DNA of 64,000 bases from the NCBI RefSeq assembly GCF_902506105.1, contig NZ_LR733304.1, positions 2,367,832 through 2,431,831 on the forward strand, given 5' to 3'. Source of the stretch: Aeromicrobium sp. 9AM. GTDB lineage: Bacteria > Actinomycetota > Actinomycetes > Propionibacteriales > Nocardioidaceae. The notes under the pieces are model-generated. The model worked only from the letters and a program-made list of their open reading frames with translations. It had not been told where the DNA came from and did not search any database. Made by a program: the position numbers and the translations under genes. Below are positions 8,635-16,250 of this stretch, piece after piece; position 1 is the first letter of the stretch, and each line of letters starts with the position of its first letter.

Positions 8635-8898
8635 TCAGGGCGTACGTCCCAGTGCCTTGCGCAGCCGCACCGGATCGACCCGCCAGAAGTCGTGCTGTGC
8701 CCCGTCGACGAACGTCACCGGCACCTGCTCGGTGAATCGTGACGTCAGATCCGGGTCACTCGTGATGTCGACGCGGGTCCACGAGGCCCCCGTGTCGGCG
8801 CAGATCTCGGCGACCAGCCCCTCGGCAACCTCGCACAGGTGGCAGCCGGGACGGGAGTAGACGACCACACGAGCGTCGCCGGAGTGCGCGATCGTCAC
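8635..8898 (-). CDS. Glutaredoxin-like thiol-disulfide protein
   Basis: 87-residue cytoplasmic thioredoxin-fold protein of the short glutaredoxin-like family (DUF836-like). The redox motif is Cys19-His-Leu-Cys22 in VVVYSRPGCHLCEVA, followed by a cis-Pro loop EQVPVTFVDG. The same small gene lies beside the haem/rex block in mycobacteria. The ATG overlaps the stop of the upstream acyl-CoA ligase gene (ATGA), so the two are co-transcribed; rex follows downstream with its own promoter. Redox partner unknown. Confidence 0.85.
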   Translation of the reverse strand: MTIAHSGDARVVVYSRPGCHLCEVAEGLVAEICADTGASWTRVDITSDPDLTSRFTEQVPVTFVDGAQHDFWRVDPVRLRKALGRTP

Positions 8899-10466
8899 GA
8901 CGCGTCGAGGCCGAGCGTCTCGCTGCGGGCGAGCGCGCGCAGCCGGCCCTTGGCGACCTTGCCGGTGGCCGAGTGCGGCAGGCCCTGCACCACGACGACC
9001 CGCTTGGGCTGCTTGAACCGCGCCAAGCGCGTACGGCAGTGGGCTTCGACCGACTCGACGATCGTGCTCTCGGGTGTCTCCGGGTCCTCTGGCACGACGA
9101 AGGCCACGACCGCCTCGCCGGTCTCCTCGTCGGGCAGCCCGACGACCGCGACCTGCGTGACACCGGGCACCTCCGCGATGACGTCCTCGACCTCGAACGG
9201 ATAGACGTTGAACCCCGAGACGATGACGAGCTCGCGCAGGCGGTCGACCAACGTCAGGTCGCCGTCCTCGTCGAGGAAGCCGATGTCGCCGGTCGGATAC
9301 CAGCCGTCGTCACGCGGGCCGTCGACCCCGTCGGGCCAGTAGCCGGAGAAGAGATTGTCGCCCTTGACCCAGATCTCCGCGGGATCACCCGAATGTGCGT
9401 CGGCGCCACCTGCATCGACGACGCGTACGTCGATGCCCGGCAGGGGACGGCCGACCGAGCCGGCCTTGGGCGGCGTGCCTTCCGGACGCTGCGAGCCGAA
9501 GGTCGTGGCGATGACCGGCGCGGTCTCGGTGAGCCCGTAGCCCTGCTCGATGTACTTGCCCGACGAGGCGAAGAACGACTCGGCGAGCTCGGCATCGAGC
9601 GCTGAGGCACCCGACAGGATCGTGGTCACGCGGGCGAGCTTGTCGCGCAGGTCGTCGCGCCCGGCCCAGGCAGCCACGACCGGCGGCGCCAGCGGGATGT
9701 TGGTGACCCCCTCGGCGACGACCTGGTCGAGCAGGCCACCGGGGTCGAAGCCGTCGACCAGCAGCACGCGCGCCCCCTGGCGTACGGCCTGGCCCAGCAC
9801 GCAGTTGAGGCCGTAGATGTGGAACATCGGCAGCAGTCCCAGACATACGTCGTCGGACGACATCGCCGGCGGGTCGAGGCTGGCGACCTGCTCGATGTTG
9901 GCGATCAGGGCCCGGTGGGTCAGCATCGCGCCGCGTGGCTTGCCACTCGTGCCCGACGTGTAGAGCACGACGGCGAGGGCCTCGGCGTCGACGGGCGACG
10001 TCGGGTCGGAACCGGTCGCGCCGGCGAGGAACGTCTCGAGGTCCGTCTCGCCCTTGAGCGGCTTGGCGCCGTCGACGATGACGCTGACCTTGTGGTCGTC
10101 CGTGACGGCTTCACGGACCTGGGTCACTCCGGCCTCGTCGCACAGCACGACACGGGCCAGCGAGTCGGCGAGCATGCGCCCGATCTCGCGGGTCGTCGAT
10201 CGCGGGTTGATCGGCACGGCGACCATGCCGCCGCGAAGGATGCCGAAGTAGGCGATCGGCAGGTCGATGCGGTTGGCCATGACGACCGCCACCCGCTGCC
10301 CCGCCACGAGTCCACGCGCGGACAGACCGCGCGCCACGGCATCGGCGGCATCGTCGAGCTGGCGCCAGGTGAGCTCACGGCGTTCGGCACGGTGCTCGAC
10401 CAGCGCGATGCCATCAGGATCGGCGGACGCAGCGTCTCGGAGGTAGTCGCTGACATTGACTGTCAC
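8895..10466 (-). CDS. AMP-dependent acyl-CoA ligase (fatty-acid--CoA ligase family)
   Basis: ANL-superfamily adenylating enzyme, 523 residues, that activates a carboxylic acid via acyl-AMP to acyl-CoA. Visible core motifs: VVLYTSGTSGKPRGAMLTH (P-loop, about 180), GYGLTETAPV (about 310), GWYPTGDIGFLDEDG and VDRLRELVIVSGFNVYP (hinge, about 405), and the C-terminal catalytic Lys in HSATGKVAKGRL. Substrate chain length cannot be told from sequence. The start is GTG 10466 with GGAGG upstream. It is divergent from the HAD gene and coupled to the glutaredoxin-like gene. Confidence 0.9.
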   Translation of the reverse strand: MTVNVSDYLRDAASADPDGIALVEHRAERRELTWRQLDDAADAVARGLSARGLVAGQRVAVVMANRIDLPIAYFGILRGGMVAVPINPRSTTREIGRMLADSLARVVLCDEAGVTQVREAVTDDHKVSVIVDGAKPLKGETDLETFLAGATGSDPTSPVDAEALAVVLYTSGTSGKPRGAMLTHRALIANIEQVASLDPPAMSSDDVCLGLLPMFHIYGLNCVLGQAVRQGARVLLVDGFDPGGLLDQVVAEGVTNIPLAPPVVAAWAGRDDLRDKLARVTTILSGASALDAELAESFFASSGKYIEQGYGLTETAPVIATTFGSQRPEGTPPKAGSVGRPLPGIDVRVVDAGGADAHSGDPAEIWVKGDNLFSGYWPDGVDGPRDDGWYPTGDIGFLDEDGDLTLVDRLRELVIVSGFNVYPFEVEDVIAEVPGVTQVAVVGLPDEETGEAVVAFVVPEDPETPESTIVESVEAHCRTRLARFKQPKRVVVVQGLPHSATGKVAKGRLRALARSETLGLDAS

Positions 10467-10506
10467 GCCTCCGAGTCAACCACACGCCCGCGGGCCGGGA
10501 GGGCGT

Positions 10507-10512
10507 TAGTCT
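10507..10512 (+). promoter_or_regulatory. -10 box for leaderless HAD phosphatase mRNA
   Basis: TAGTCT with seven bases to the ATG at 10520. No ribosome site stands before the start, so transcription probably begins at or next to the start codon. Confidence 0.5.
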
Positions 10513-10519
10513 CGGTTGC

Positions 10520-11404
10520 ATGTCACGGGACGCTCGACCCGATCAGCCCCGCAATCTGCGGTCGCGATCCGTGCTGTCCGGCCAGGCCGCCGCTTCGGCC
10601 GCCGAGATGGAGAACGCCCTCACGACCCAGCCCGACACGACGGCTGCCGCGTTCTTCGACGTCGACAACACGATCATGCAGGGCGCGTCGATCTTCCACC
10701 TCGCCCGCGGGCTCCATCGACGCAAGTTCTTCACGACCAAGGACATCGCCAAGGCCACGTGGCAGCAGCTCTACTTCCGCATCGCGGGCGTCGAGGATCC
10801 CGAGCACATCGCCAAGGCCCGTTCGTCGGCCCTCGCGTTCATCGCCGGACACCAGGTGTCAGAGCTCGAGGAGATCGGCGAGGAGATCTTCGACGAGCAC
10901 ATGGCGCACAAGATCTGGCCCGGCACCCGCGCGATCGCCCAGTGGCACCTCGATCGCGGCCAACGGGTGTGGCTCGTGACCGCGGCACCGGTCGAGATCG
11001 CCAACGTCATCGCCCGGCGCCTGGGCCTGACCGGCGCGCTGGGGACCATCTCGGAGCATGTCGACGGTACGTACACCGGTGAGCTGGTCGGCGAGATGCT
11101 GCACGGCGAGGGCAAGGCCGACGCGATCCGCGAGATCGCCGTACGCGAGGGCCTCGTGCTCGACGACTGCTACGCGTACTCCGACTCCAGCAACGACCTG
11201 CCGATGCTGTCCCTCGTCGGGCACCCGTGCGCCGTCAACCCCGACTCCACGCTCCGTGCCCACGCCAGGGCCAACGGCTGGCGCATCCGCGACTACCGCA
11301 CGGGCCGCAAGGTCGCGCTGGTCGGTGGCAAGGGCGTGGCGGCGGCCATCGCGGCCGCCGGAGCGTGGCGTGTGCTGCGTCACAGAAAAAGTTCAACGAA
11401 CTGA
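10520..11404 (+). CDS. HAD-IB family phosphatase (SerB-like)
   Basis: Haloacid-dehalogenase-fold hydrolase of subfamily IB, 294 residues. Motif I is AAFFDVDNTIMQGAS (Asp nucleophile and acid Asp), motif II lies in WLVTAAPVEIANVIARRLG, and motif III/IV is DDCYAYSDSSNDLPML. The helical cap lies between motifs I and II (about 60-130). The same family sits here in mycobacteria (annotated SerB1) and Streptomyces. The substrate is not established; phosphoserine or a lysophospholipid phosphate are possible, the latter because the PlsC acyltransferase is close. Probably leaderless. Confidence 0.85.
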   Translation: MSRDARPDQPRNLRSRSVLSGQAAASAAEMENALTTQPDTTAAAFFDVDNTIMQGASIFHLARGLHRRKFFTTKDIAKATWQQLYFRIAGVEDPEHIAKARSSALAFIAGHQVSELEEIGEEIFDEHMAHKIWPGTRAIAQWHLDRGQRVWLVTAAPVEIANVIARRLGLTGALGTISEHVDGTYTGELVGEMLHGEGKADAIREIAVREGLVLDDCYAYSDSSNDLPMLSLVGHPCAVNPDSTLRAHARANGWRIRDYRTGRKVALVGGKGVAAAIAAAGAWRVLRHRKSSTN

Positions 11405-11429
11405 CAGCAACCCTGCCCCGGGTTAGTAT
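11401..11429 (+). promoter_or_regulatory. Promoter of the BldN-like sigma gene
   Basis: CTGACA (11401-11406), exactly 17 bases, TAGTAT (11424-11429). The -35 overlaps the stop codon of the HAD gene. Predicted RNA start near 11436, followed by GGGAGG just before the GTG at 11451. This is the best sigma70-like promoter I see in the window. Confidence 0.65.
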
Positions 11430-11450
11430 TTCGGGGATCAGGGAGGGCCT

Positions 11451-12149
11451 GTGAGGAACACCAGCGGATTGCGCATGGCGTTGTCGCTTGCCCTCGCGAC
11501 CCCGGACGACCGGTCCCTCCTGATTGCGCTCGCGGTGGCCGACTCACCCGCGTACGCGCCCTCCAACGGCGGCTCCAGTCCCCACGACGACAACGACCCC
11601 GAGGCCTCGCGCCTCCGCGCGCTGGTCGACCTCGCCAAGGAAGGCGACGCCGAGGCGTTCGGACAGCTCTACGACCACTACGTGTCGGGCGTCTTCCGGT
11701 TCGTCTACTACCGCGTGGGTTCCCAGCAGCTCGCCGAGGACCTCACCAGCGAGACCTTCGTCCGCGGGCTCCGGGCGATCCAGCGGTTCAACTGGCAGGG
11801 CAAGGACTTCGGCGCGTGGTTGACGACGATCGCGCGCAACCTCGTCGCCGACCACTTCAAGTCGAGCCGGGCCCGCCTCGAGATCGTCGCCGAGACGATC
11901 CCTGAGGGCAAGGTCACCGTCGCCAGCCCCGAGCAGGAGGTCCTCGCGCTCATCTCCAACGAGATGCTGTTCGAGGCCGTCAACTCCCTGCCCAACGAGC
12001 AGCGCGACTGCATCCTCATGCGTTTCATCCAGGGCATGTCGATCGCCCAGACCGCCGCGGCTCTCGGCCGCAGCGAGGGCGCGATCAAGCAGCTCCAGCT
12101 GCGCGCCGTTCGTAGTCTCGCCAAGACGATGCCGGAGGACGCACGATGA
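11451..12149 (+). CDS. ECF sigma factor, BldN-like, with N-terminal extension
   Basis: RNA polymerase sigma factor of the ECF class, 232 residues. Region 2 spans about 60-130 (AFGQLYDHYVSGVFRFVYYRVG, AEDLTSETFVRGLRAI, GAWLTTIARNLVADHFKSSR) and region 4 about 165-225 (LPNEQRDCILMRFIQGMSIAQTAAALGRSEGAIKQLQLRA). It closely resembles BldN of Streptomyces in wording, position near the hem/rex block, and in carrying about 50 residues before the sigma core (in BldN a longer pro-sequence removed after synthesis). GTG 11451 is supported by GGGAGG; internal ATG 11475 would shorten the extension. The next gene is an RsbN-like membrane anti-sigma. What it controls in this organism is unknown. Confidence 0.88.
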   Translation: MRNTSGLRMALSLALATPDDRSLLIALAVADSPAYAPSNGGSSPHDDNDPEASRLRALVDLAKEGDAEAFGQLYDHYVSGVFRFVYYRVGSQQLAEDLTSETFVRGLRAIQRFNWQGKDFGAWLTTIARNLVADHFKSSRARLEIVAETIPEGKVTVASPEQEVLALISNEMLFEAVNSLPNEQRDCILMRFIQGMSIAQTAAALGRSEGAIKQLQLRAVRSLAKTMPEDAR

Positions 12150-12181
12150 TGCGCATGCACGTGTTTGTCCTGTCATTTGAC

Positions 12182-12210
12182 CGTAACTTTCCGGCCACCG
12201 ACGTCGTTGA
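12182..12210 (+). promoter_or_regulatory. BldN-type promoter before the anti-sigma gene
   Basis: CGTAAC (12182-12187), 17 bases, CGTTGA (12205-12210). As I recall the published Streptomyces sigma-BldN consensus, both hexamers match exactly, with a spacing one base longer than the 16 usually given. RNA would start near 12217, 30 bases before the ATG at 12247. Implies that the sigma factor drives its own antagonist. Confidence 0.68.
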
Positions 12211-12246
12211 ATGCACTGAGACCTTCAGAGCAGTGAGGAACCCATC

Positions 12247-13305
12247 ATGATCGGCCGTCGCTCGCACGACGACGCCCAGTCCTTCGAGGAGGCTTGGAGC
12301 GGCCGCGCATCCGGCGACCAGCAGATCGCGGATCTCGTACGCTTCGCCGAGCGCCTCTGCGAGGCTGCCGTCGTCGAGCCCTCGCCGATGTTCCGCGAGT
12401 CACTCCGGACCCAGCTCATGACCGAGGCCGCGACGGTCCTCGTGCCGCTGCCCGCCAAGCCAGTCGCCACACCCGCACGCGACACTCGTCCCGCACGCCG
12501 TCGCGTCGCGACCCTCACCGCAGCGATGGTCGCCTCGGCGGGCGTCGTCGGCATCGTCGCCTCCAGCGCGTCGGCCGTCCCCGGCGAGATGCTCTACCCC
12601 GTCAAGCGCAGCGTCGAGTCGGTCGAGCTCGCCCTGCACCGCGATGACGCCTCCCGCGGCTCGTTCCAGCTCCGTCAGGCCTCAGAGCGCCTCGCCGAGG
12701 CCCGCGAGCTCAGCGCCAAGGGTGGTTCCGAGAGCCTCATCGCCGACACCCTCGACGACTTCGCGACGCAGGCCGAGTCCGGCTCGTCATCGCTGTTCAA
12801 CGACTACTCCGGCAACGGCGACAAGAAGTCGGTCCGCACGGTCAACGACTTCGCGATCGAGTCCAGCGCCAACCTCTCGCAGCTGTCGGCGCAGCTGCCG
12901 TCCGGTGCCGACGACTCGTTCGACGTCGCAGCAGAGACCATCCGCAACCTGGCCACGCAGGCCTCGTCGCTGTGCATCGCGTGCACGACCGGCGATCTCC
13001 AGCAGCTGGCGTCCTCGGTGACCTCGTTGGCGCCGCCGCCGGCGAGCAGCTCCGGATCCAGCTCGCCGGACAAGAAGTCCGACACCACCAAGCACGATGA
13101 CAAGACGTCCGGGAACTCGGCACCGACCAAGGGCACACCGACCCAGACTCCGATCGTGGCGCTGCCTGCCCCCACGTCCGCGCCGACCACCAAGGCTCCC
13201 TCGCTGAGCGACATCACCGACCCGGTCCTGGGCGCGGTGCTGGGCGACGAGAACCAAGAGGGCCTGATCCCCGGCCTGCTGAACGGGTTGCTGGGCAAGA
13301 AGTAG
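12247..13305 (+). CDS. Membrane anti-sigma factor, RsbN-like, with DUF5667 domain
   Basis: 352-residue single-pass membrane protein directly after the BldN-like sigma gene. Residues 1-75 are cytoplasmic and probably bind the sigma factor (QQIADLVRFAERLCEAA). One membrane helix lies at about 79-101 (VATLTAAMVASAGVVGIVASS). Then comes a DUF5667-type extracytoplasmic helical domain (GEMLYPVKRSVESVELALHR, ASERLAEARELSAKG), and from about 260 a Ser/Thr/Pro/Lys-rich low-complexity tail. The start is supported by GAGGA before ATG 12247. Streptomyces RsbN is the functional model. The long outer part could sense an envelope signal; that is inference. Confidence 0.82.
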   Translation: MIGRRSHDDAQSFEEAWSGRASGDQQIADLVRFAERLCEAAVVEPSPMFRESLRTQLMTEAATVLVPLPAKPVATPARDTRPARRRVATLTAAMVASAGVVGIVASSASAVPGEMLYPVKRSVESVELALHRDDASRGSFQLRQASERLAEARELSAKGGSESLIADTLDDFATQAESGSSSLFNDYSGNGDKKSVRTVNDFAIESSANLSQLSAQLPSGADDSFDVAAETIRNLATQASSLCIACTTGDLQQLASSVTSLAPPPASSSGSSSPDKKSDTTKHDDKTSGNSAPTKGTPTQTPIVALPAPTSAPTTKAPSLSDITDPVLGAVLGDENQEGLIPGLLNGLLGKK

Positions 13306-13380
13306 AGCGCGCGGCTCCTTCGTCGCCGCTTCAGCGGCTCGGCCCATGGTCACCTCATGGGTCACCTTGTGCTCTGAACC

Positions 13381-14622
13381 TTAGAAGAACGCGTTGCCTC
13401 GGTCCACCAGCAGGCCGTAGAGGGTCTGCTGGATCGTCTCCCGCACCTGGTCGGTGACGTTGAACAGCAGCATCGGGTCGTCGGCCGACTCCGGGTCGTA
13501 CGCGTCCGTGCGAATGGGCTCACCGAACTCGATGATCCACTTGCTGGGCAGCGGGATCATGCCGAGCGGCCCCAGCAACGGGAAGAACGGCGTGATCGGC
13601 AGATAGGGCAGCCCCAGCAGGCGGGCCAACGAGGGCACGTTGCCCACCAGCGGGTAGATCTCCTCGGCACCGACGATCGACACCGGAACGATCGGTACCT
13701 GCGCACGCATGGCCGACGACACGAAGCCGCCCCTGCCGAACCGCTGGAGCTTGTAGCGCTCGGCGAACGGCTTGCCGATGCCCTTGAAACCTTCGGGCCA
13801 GACGCCGGCGAGCTCACCCGTCGTCAGCAGCCGCTCGGCATCCTCGGTGCAGGCCAGGGTCGCGCCGACCTTGCGGGCGATCTGGCCGACGAACGGCAGC
13901 GAGAAGACCAAGTCGGCACCCAGGGGCCGCAGATCGCGCCCGGCGTACTTCTTGACGGCGTAGCCGGTGATGAGGCCGTCGATCGGGACGGTGCCGGAGT
14001 GGTTGGCGACCAGGAGTGCACCGCCCTCTGCCGGGATGTTCTCGACGCCACGCACCTCGAGGCGGAACCACTTCTCGGCGAGCGGCTCGATCGCGGCGGT
14101 CAGGACCTCGGTGATCTGCGGGTCGAAGCCGAACTCGTCGACCTCGTAGTCACCGCTCATGCGCTTGCGGATCGTCGCGAGCAGCGTGGCGACTCTGGCC
14201 TCCCAGTCGCTGCCGAGCACTCGCTGGGCGGCCTGGATCACCGCGACCACGATCTCGTCGATCGGGATGCCGGCCGACAACGGCGCGGCGCCGGCGGTGC
14301 GCGTACGTCTGGCGGCTTCCTCAGCGGCGGCTGCGGCAGCGGCAGCTGCGTCCTCGTCGGTCACGGCGCGCAGGCGCGGCTTCGGCGCAGCAGCCTTGTC
14401 GGCCGGACGCTTGGTCGGCGCGGCCTTCTTGGGCGGTGACTTCTTGGCCGGCGCCTTCGTGGCGGCCGGCTTCGGCTCGGTGACCTTCGGCTTGGCCTTG
14501 GCGACGGGCTTCCTGGCCGCCGGCGCGCCGGCCAGGGCGCGCGCAGCGGCTGATGGCGAGGTCTGCCGGTTGCCACGTCCGGCCTTGCCGCCCGAACCGA
14601 TGGTCTTGCGCTCGTCGCTCAT
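13381..14622 (-). CDS. PlsC-family acyltransferase with basic N-terminal extension
   Basis: 413-residue 1-acylglycerol-3-phosphate-type acyltransferase. The catalytic block is VANHSGTVPIDGLI (His208, Asp215), the spaced variant typical of this actinobacterial subgroup. Further motifs are VWPEGFKGIGKPF and VPIVPVSIVGAEE. Residues 1-110 are a Lys/Ala/Pro-rich tail resembling a histone H1 tail, followed by a run of Ala/Glu; they are absent from ordinary PlsC proteins. Its ATG overlaps the stop of the epimerase gene (ATGA). Orthologous to the mycobacterial gene next to the epimerase and proC. Acyl acceptor not certain. Confidence 0.85.
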   Translation of the reverse strand: MSDERKTIGSGGKAGRGNRQTSPSAAARALAGAPAARKPVAKAKPKVTEPKPAATKAPAKKSPPKKAAPTKRPADKAAAPKPRLRAVTDEDAAAAAAAAAEEAARRTRTAGAAPLSAGIPIDEIVVAVIQAAQRVLGSDWEARVATLLATIRKRMSGDYEVDEFGFDPQITEVLTAAIEPLAEKWFRLEVRGVENIPAEGGALLVANHSGTVPIDGLITGYAVKKYAGRDLRPLGADLVFSLPFVGQIARKVGATLACTEDAERLLTTGELAGVWPEGFKGIGKPFAERYKLQRFGRGGFVSSAMRAQVPIVPVSIVGAEEIYPLVGNVPSLARLLGLPYLPITPFFPLLGPLGMIPLPSKWIIEFGEPIRTDAYDPESADDPMLLFNVTDQVRETIQQTLYGLLVDRGNAFF

Positions 14623-15602
14623 GCGCGTCCCCCCACCACCGACATGACGCCGGGTCTCAGTGAATCGCGGAACTCCTCGAACGTCTGCAGGGAGGTGCGC
14701 GTCAGGTCGTAGCCGAAGATGTCCCGCAGCGCCGAGGTGTCGACGACCCGTCCGTAGGTCAGCAGCCGGTGGAGGTCGGGCGGGATGTCGGAGCCCGCGG
14801 CACGCAGCACGCGACGAGCGGCCGTCGCGAAGCCGAACGGCGGCAGGGGGATGATCGGCCGCCCGAGCCGGCGGGCCGCCTGGCTCAGCAGCACGACGCC
14901 GTCGCCGGCGATGTTGAACGTGCCGGGCCGGTCCTTGACGATGGCCTGCTCGAGGACGGCGAACGCATCGTTGAGGTCGGTGAACTGCAGGCGCGGGTCG
15001 AAGCCCATCACGGCCGGCAGGACGGGACTGGCGAAGTAGGTCGCGAGCGGGGTGTCGATCGACGGGTGCAGGATCTGTGCCGCTCGCAGGGTCGTGATGA
15101 TGACCTCGGGGCGCCGGCGCGCGAACCCACGGACGTACGACTCGACCTCGACGATGTCCTTGGGGAAGCCACTGCGTACGCCGTCACGAGCCAGCAGCGA
15201 CTCGGTGAACATGGCCGGATCGCGGGGGGAGGAGCCGTAGACCGCGGTCGACGAGCCCAGGATGAACTTGGTGACGGTCGACGCACGCTGGCACGCCGCC
15301 AGGAGCTGCATCGTGCCGATGACGTTGAGCTCCTTGGCGCCGCCGGTGCGGCCCCGCCGGGGCGGGTTGACGTCGAGGTGCACGACGGTGTCGACGTCCT
15401 CGACCGCGATGACCTTGCCGACGACAGGTGTGCGGATGTCGGCGCGGACGAACTTCACGCCACCGAGGTCACCTGGCGGCAGCATCGTGTCGATGCCGAC
15501 GACCTTGCTGATGCCCGCGCCCTCGCCGAGGTCTGCGAGTCGGCGCGCGAAGAGCGACGCGAACGTACCCGCAACACCGGTGACGAGGACAGACCGGGCC
15601 AT
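14619..15602 (-). CDS. NAD-dependent epimerase/dehydratase (extended SDR, GalE-like)
   Basis: 327 residues, Rossmann fold. The N-terminal nucleotide loop reads VLVTGVAGTFASLFARRL, with an acidic end of beta-2 in VVGIDTMLPPGD and VVHLDVNPP after beta-4. The Ser/Tyr/Lys triad is poorly preserved: SSTAVYGSSPRD gives Ser and Tyr but the YxxxK spacing is not evident. It may therefore be a non-catalytic or divergent member. Lies between bS22 and the PlsC gene, coupled to the latter. In mycobacteria the positional counterpart is annotated galE2; the true substrate is unknown. Confidence 0.78.
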   Translation of the reverse strand: MARSVLVTGVAGTFASLFARRLADLGEGAGISKVVGIDTMLPPGDLGGVKFVRADIRTPVVGKVIAVEDVDTVVHLDVNPPRRGRTGGAKELNVIGTMQLLAACQRASTVTKFILGSSTAVYGSSPRDPAMFTESLLARDGVRSGFPKDIVEVESYVRGFARRRPEVIITTLRAAQILHPSIDTPLATYFASPVLPAVMGFDPRLQFTDLNDAFAVLEQAIVKDRPGTFNIAGDGVVLLSQAARRLGRPIIPLPPFGFATAARRVLRAAGSDIPPDLHRLLTYGRVVDTSALRDIFGYDLTRTSLQTFEEFRDSLRPGVMSVVGGRA

Positions 15603-15608
15603 GGAGAC

Positions 15609-15710
15609 TTACTTGCCCAGACGACGACGCTGTACTCGGGTGCGCTTGAGCATCTTGCGGTGCTTCTTCTTCGACATCCGCTTACGGCGCTTCTTGATGA
15701 CTGAACCCAC
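15609..15710 (-). CDS. Ribosomal protein bS22 (AURKAIP1/COX24 domain), 33 residues
   Basis: A 33-residue, very basic protein ([18 protein letters not shown], then [15 protein letters not shown]). It is nearly identical to the actinobacterial small-subunit protein bS22 found in mycobacterial ribosome structures and related to mitochondrial mS38. Start is GTG 15708-15710, stop TAA at 15609-15611. Its place between the HTH gene and the epimerase gene is the same as in Mycobacterium (Rv0500B position). Many gene finders miss it because of length. No clear ribosome site; weak GTGACCC just before the start. Confidence 0.85.
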   Translation of the reverse strand: MGSVIKKRRKRMSKKKHRKMLKRTRVQRRRLGK

Positions 15711-15908
15711 GGGTCACGACTCAATTCTTGTTGGCCACAGGTGTGGCTGGTGCCTGAGATTGGTGGCCATTGCGGAGATCGCAAACCATCGCGTGGCGCG
15801 GCTTCGGTCCCCCGTAGTGGCTGCGAACAGCCTACACGTCAGCACTGGCCGGGATTTTCCCCGACCATGGACGGAAGAGCTGGCAGCGAACGTACGTGTT
15901 GCGCGTCG

Positions 15909-16094
15909 TCAGCCGGCCTGGAAGTAGGACTTGCCGAGGAACTCCTCGACGGCGTCCGCCGGCACGCGGAAGGAACGTCCCACGCGGACGGCTTCGAGCT
16001 CGCCGGAGTGCACGAGACGGTAGACCGTCATCTTGGAGACCCGCATCTGAGCCGCCACTTCCGCGACGGTCAAGAACGTCGGTCCGGATGCCAT
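15909..16094 (-). CDS. Small helix-turn-helix (excisionase-type) DNA-binding protein
   Basis: 61-residue MerR/excisionase-type winged helix: FLTVAEVAAQMRVSKMTVYRL is the recognition helix pair, then GELEAVRVGRSFRVPADAVEEFL. Nearly the same protein lies at this site in mycobacteria (Rv0500A) and Streptomyces; it belongs to the chromosome, not a mobile element. The frame is open to 16211, but ATG 16094 has AGGTGG before it and matches the family N-terminus. A strong hairpin lies in its leader. Target genes unknown. The gap 15711-15908 downstream holds only a GGGAAAATCCC-like palindrome and a weak stem GCCACA-GG-TGTGGC. Confidence 0.85.
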   Translation of the reverse strand: MASGPTFLTVAEVAAQMRVSKMTVYRLVHSGELEAVRVGRSFRVPADAVEEFLGKSYFQAG

Positions 16095-16115
16095 GTCACC
16101 ACCTGCTTCCTGAGG

Positions 16116-16163
16116 GGCACGCGCGCTCTCCGGCTTCCCCACCGGAGAAACAGCGCGCGTGCC
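16116..16163. other. Strong nested hairpin in the leader of the HTH gene
   Basis: Perfect outer stem GGCACGCGCGCT (16116-16127) with AGCGCGCGTGCC (16152-16163), and inner stem CTCCGG (16128-16133) with CCGGAG (16142-16147); an AAAC bulge separates them on one side. On the minus strand it ends 22 bases before the HTH start codon. No U-run follows. Could terminate acuC transcription, attenuate the HTH gene, or be a protein-binding palindrome. Confidence 0.7.
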
Positions 16164-16250
16164 TTGGTTGAGACTAGTGCCTCCTGAGGTCTCCGGGACA
16201 GTAGTTGCCAAAAACTCCTGTGTGGAGTGCGGTTGCCCGCAAACACGGCC

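Noticed and set aside
15909..16211. Excisionase-type HTH gene as a trace of a mobile element
   Set aside because: Same gene and neighbours in mycobacteria and Streptomyces; no integrase, att repeats or composition change nearby.
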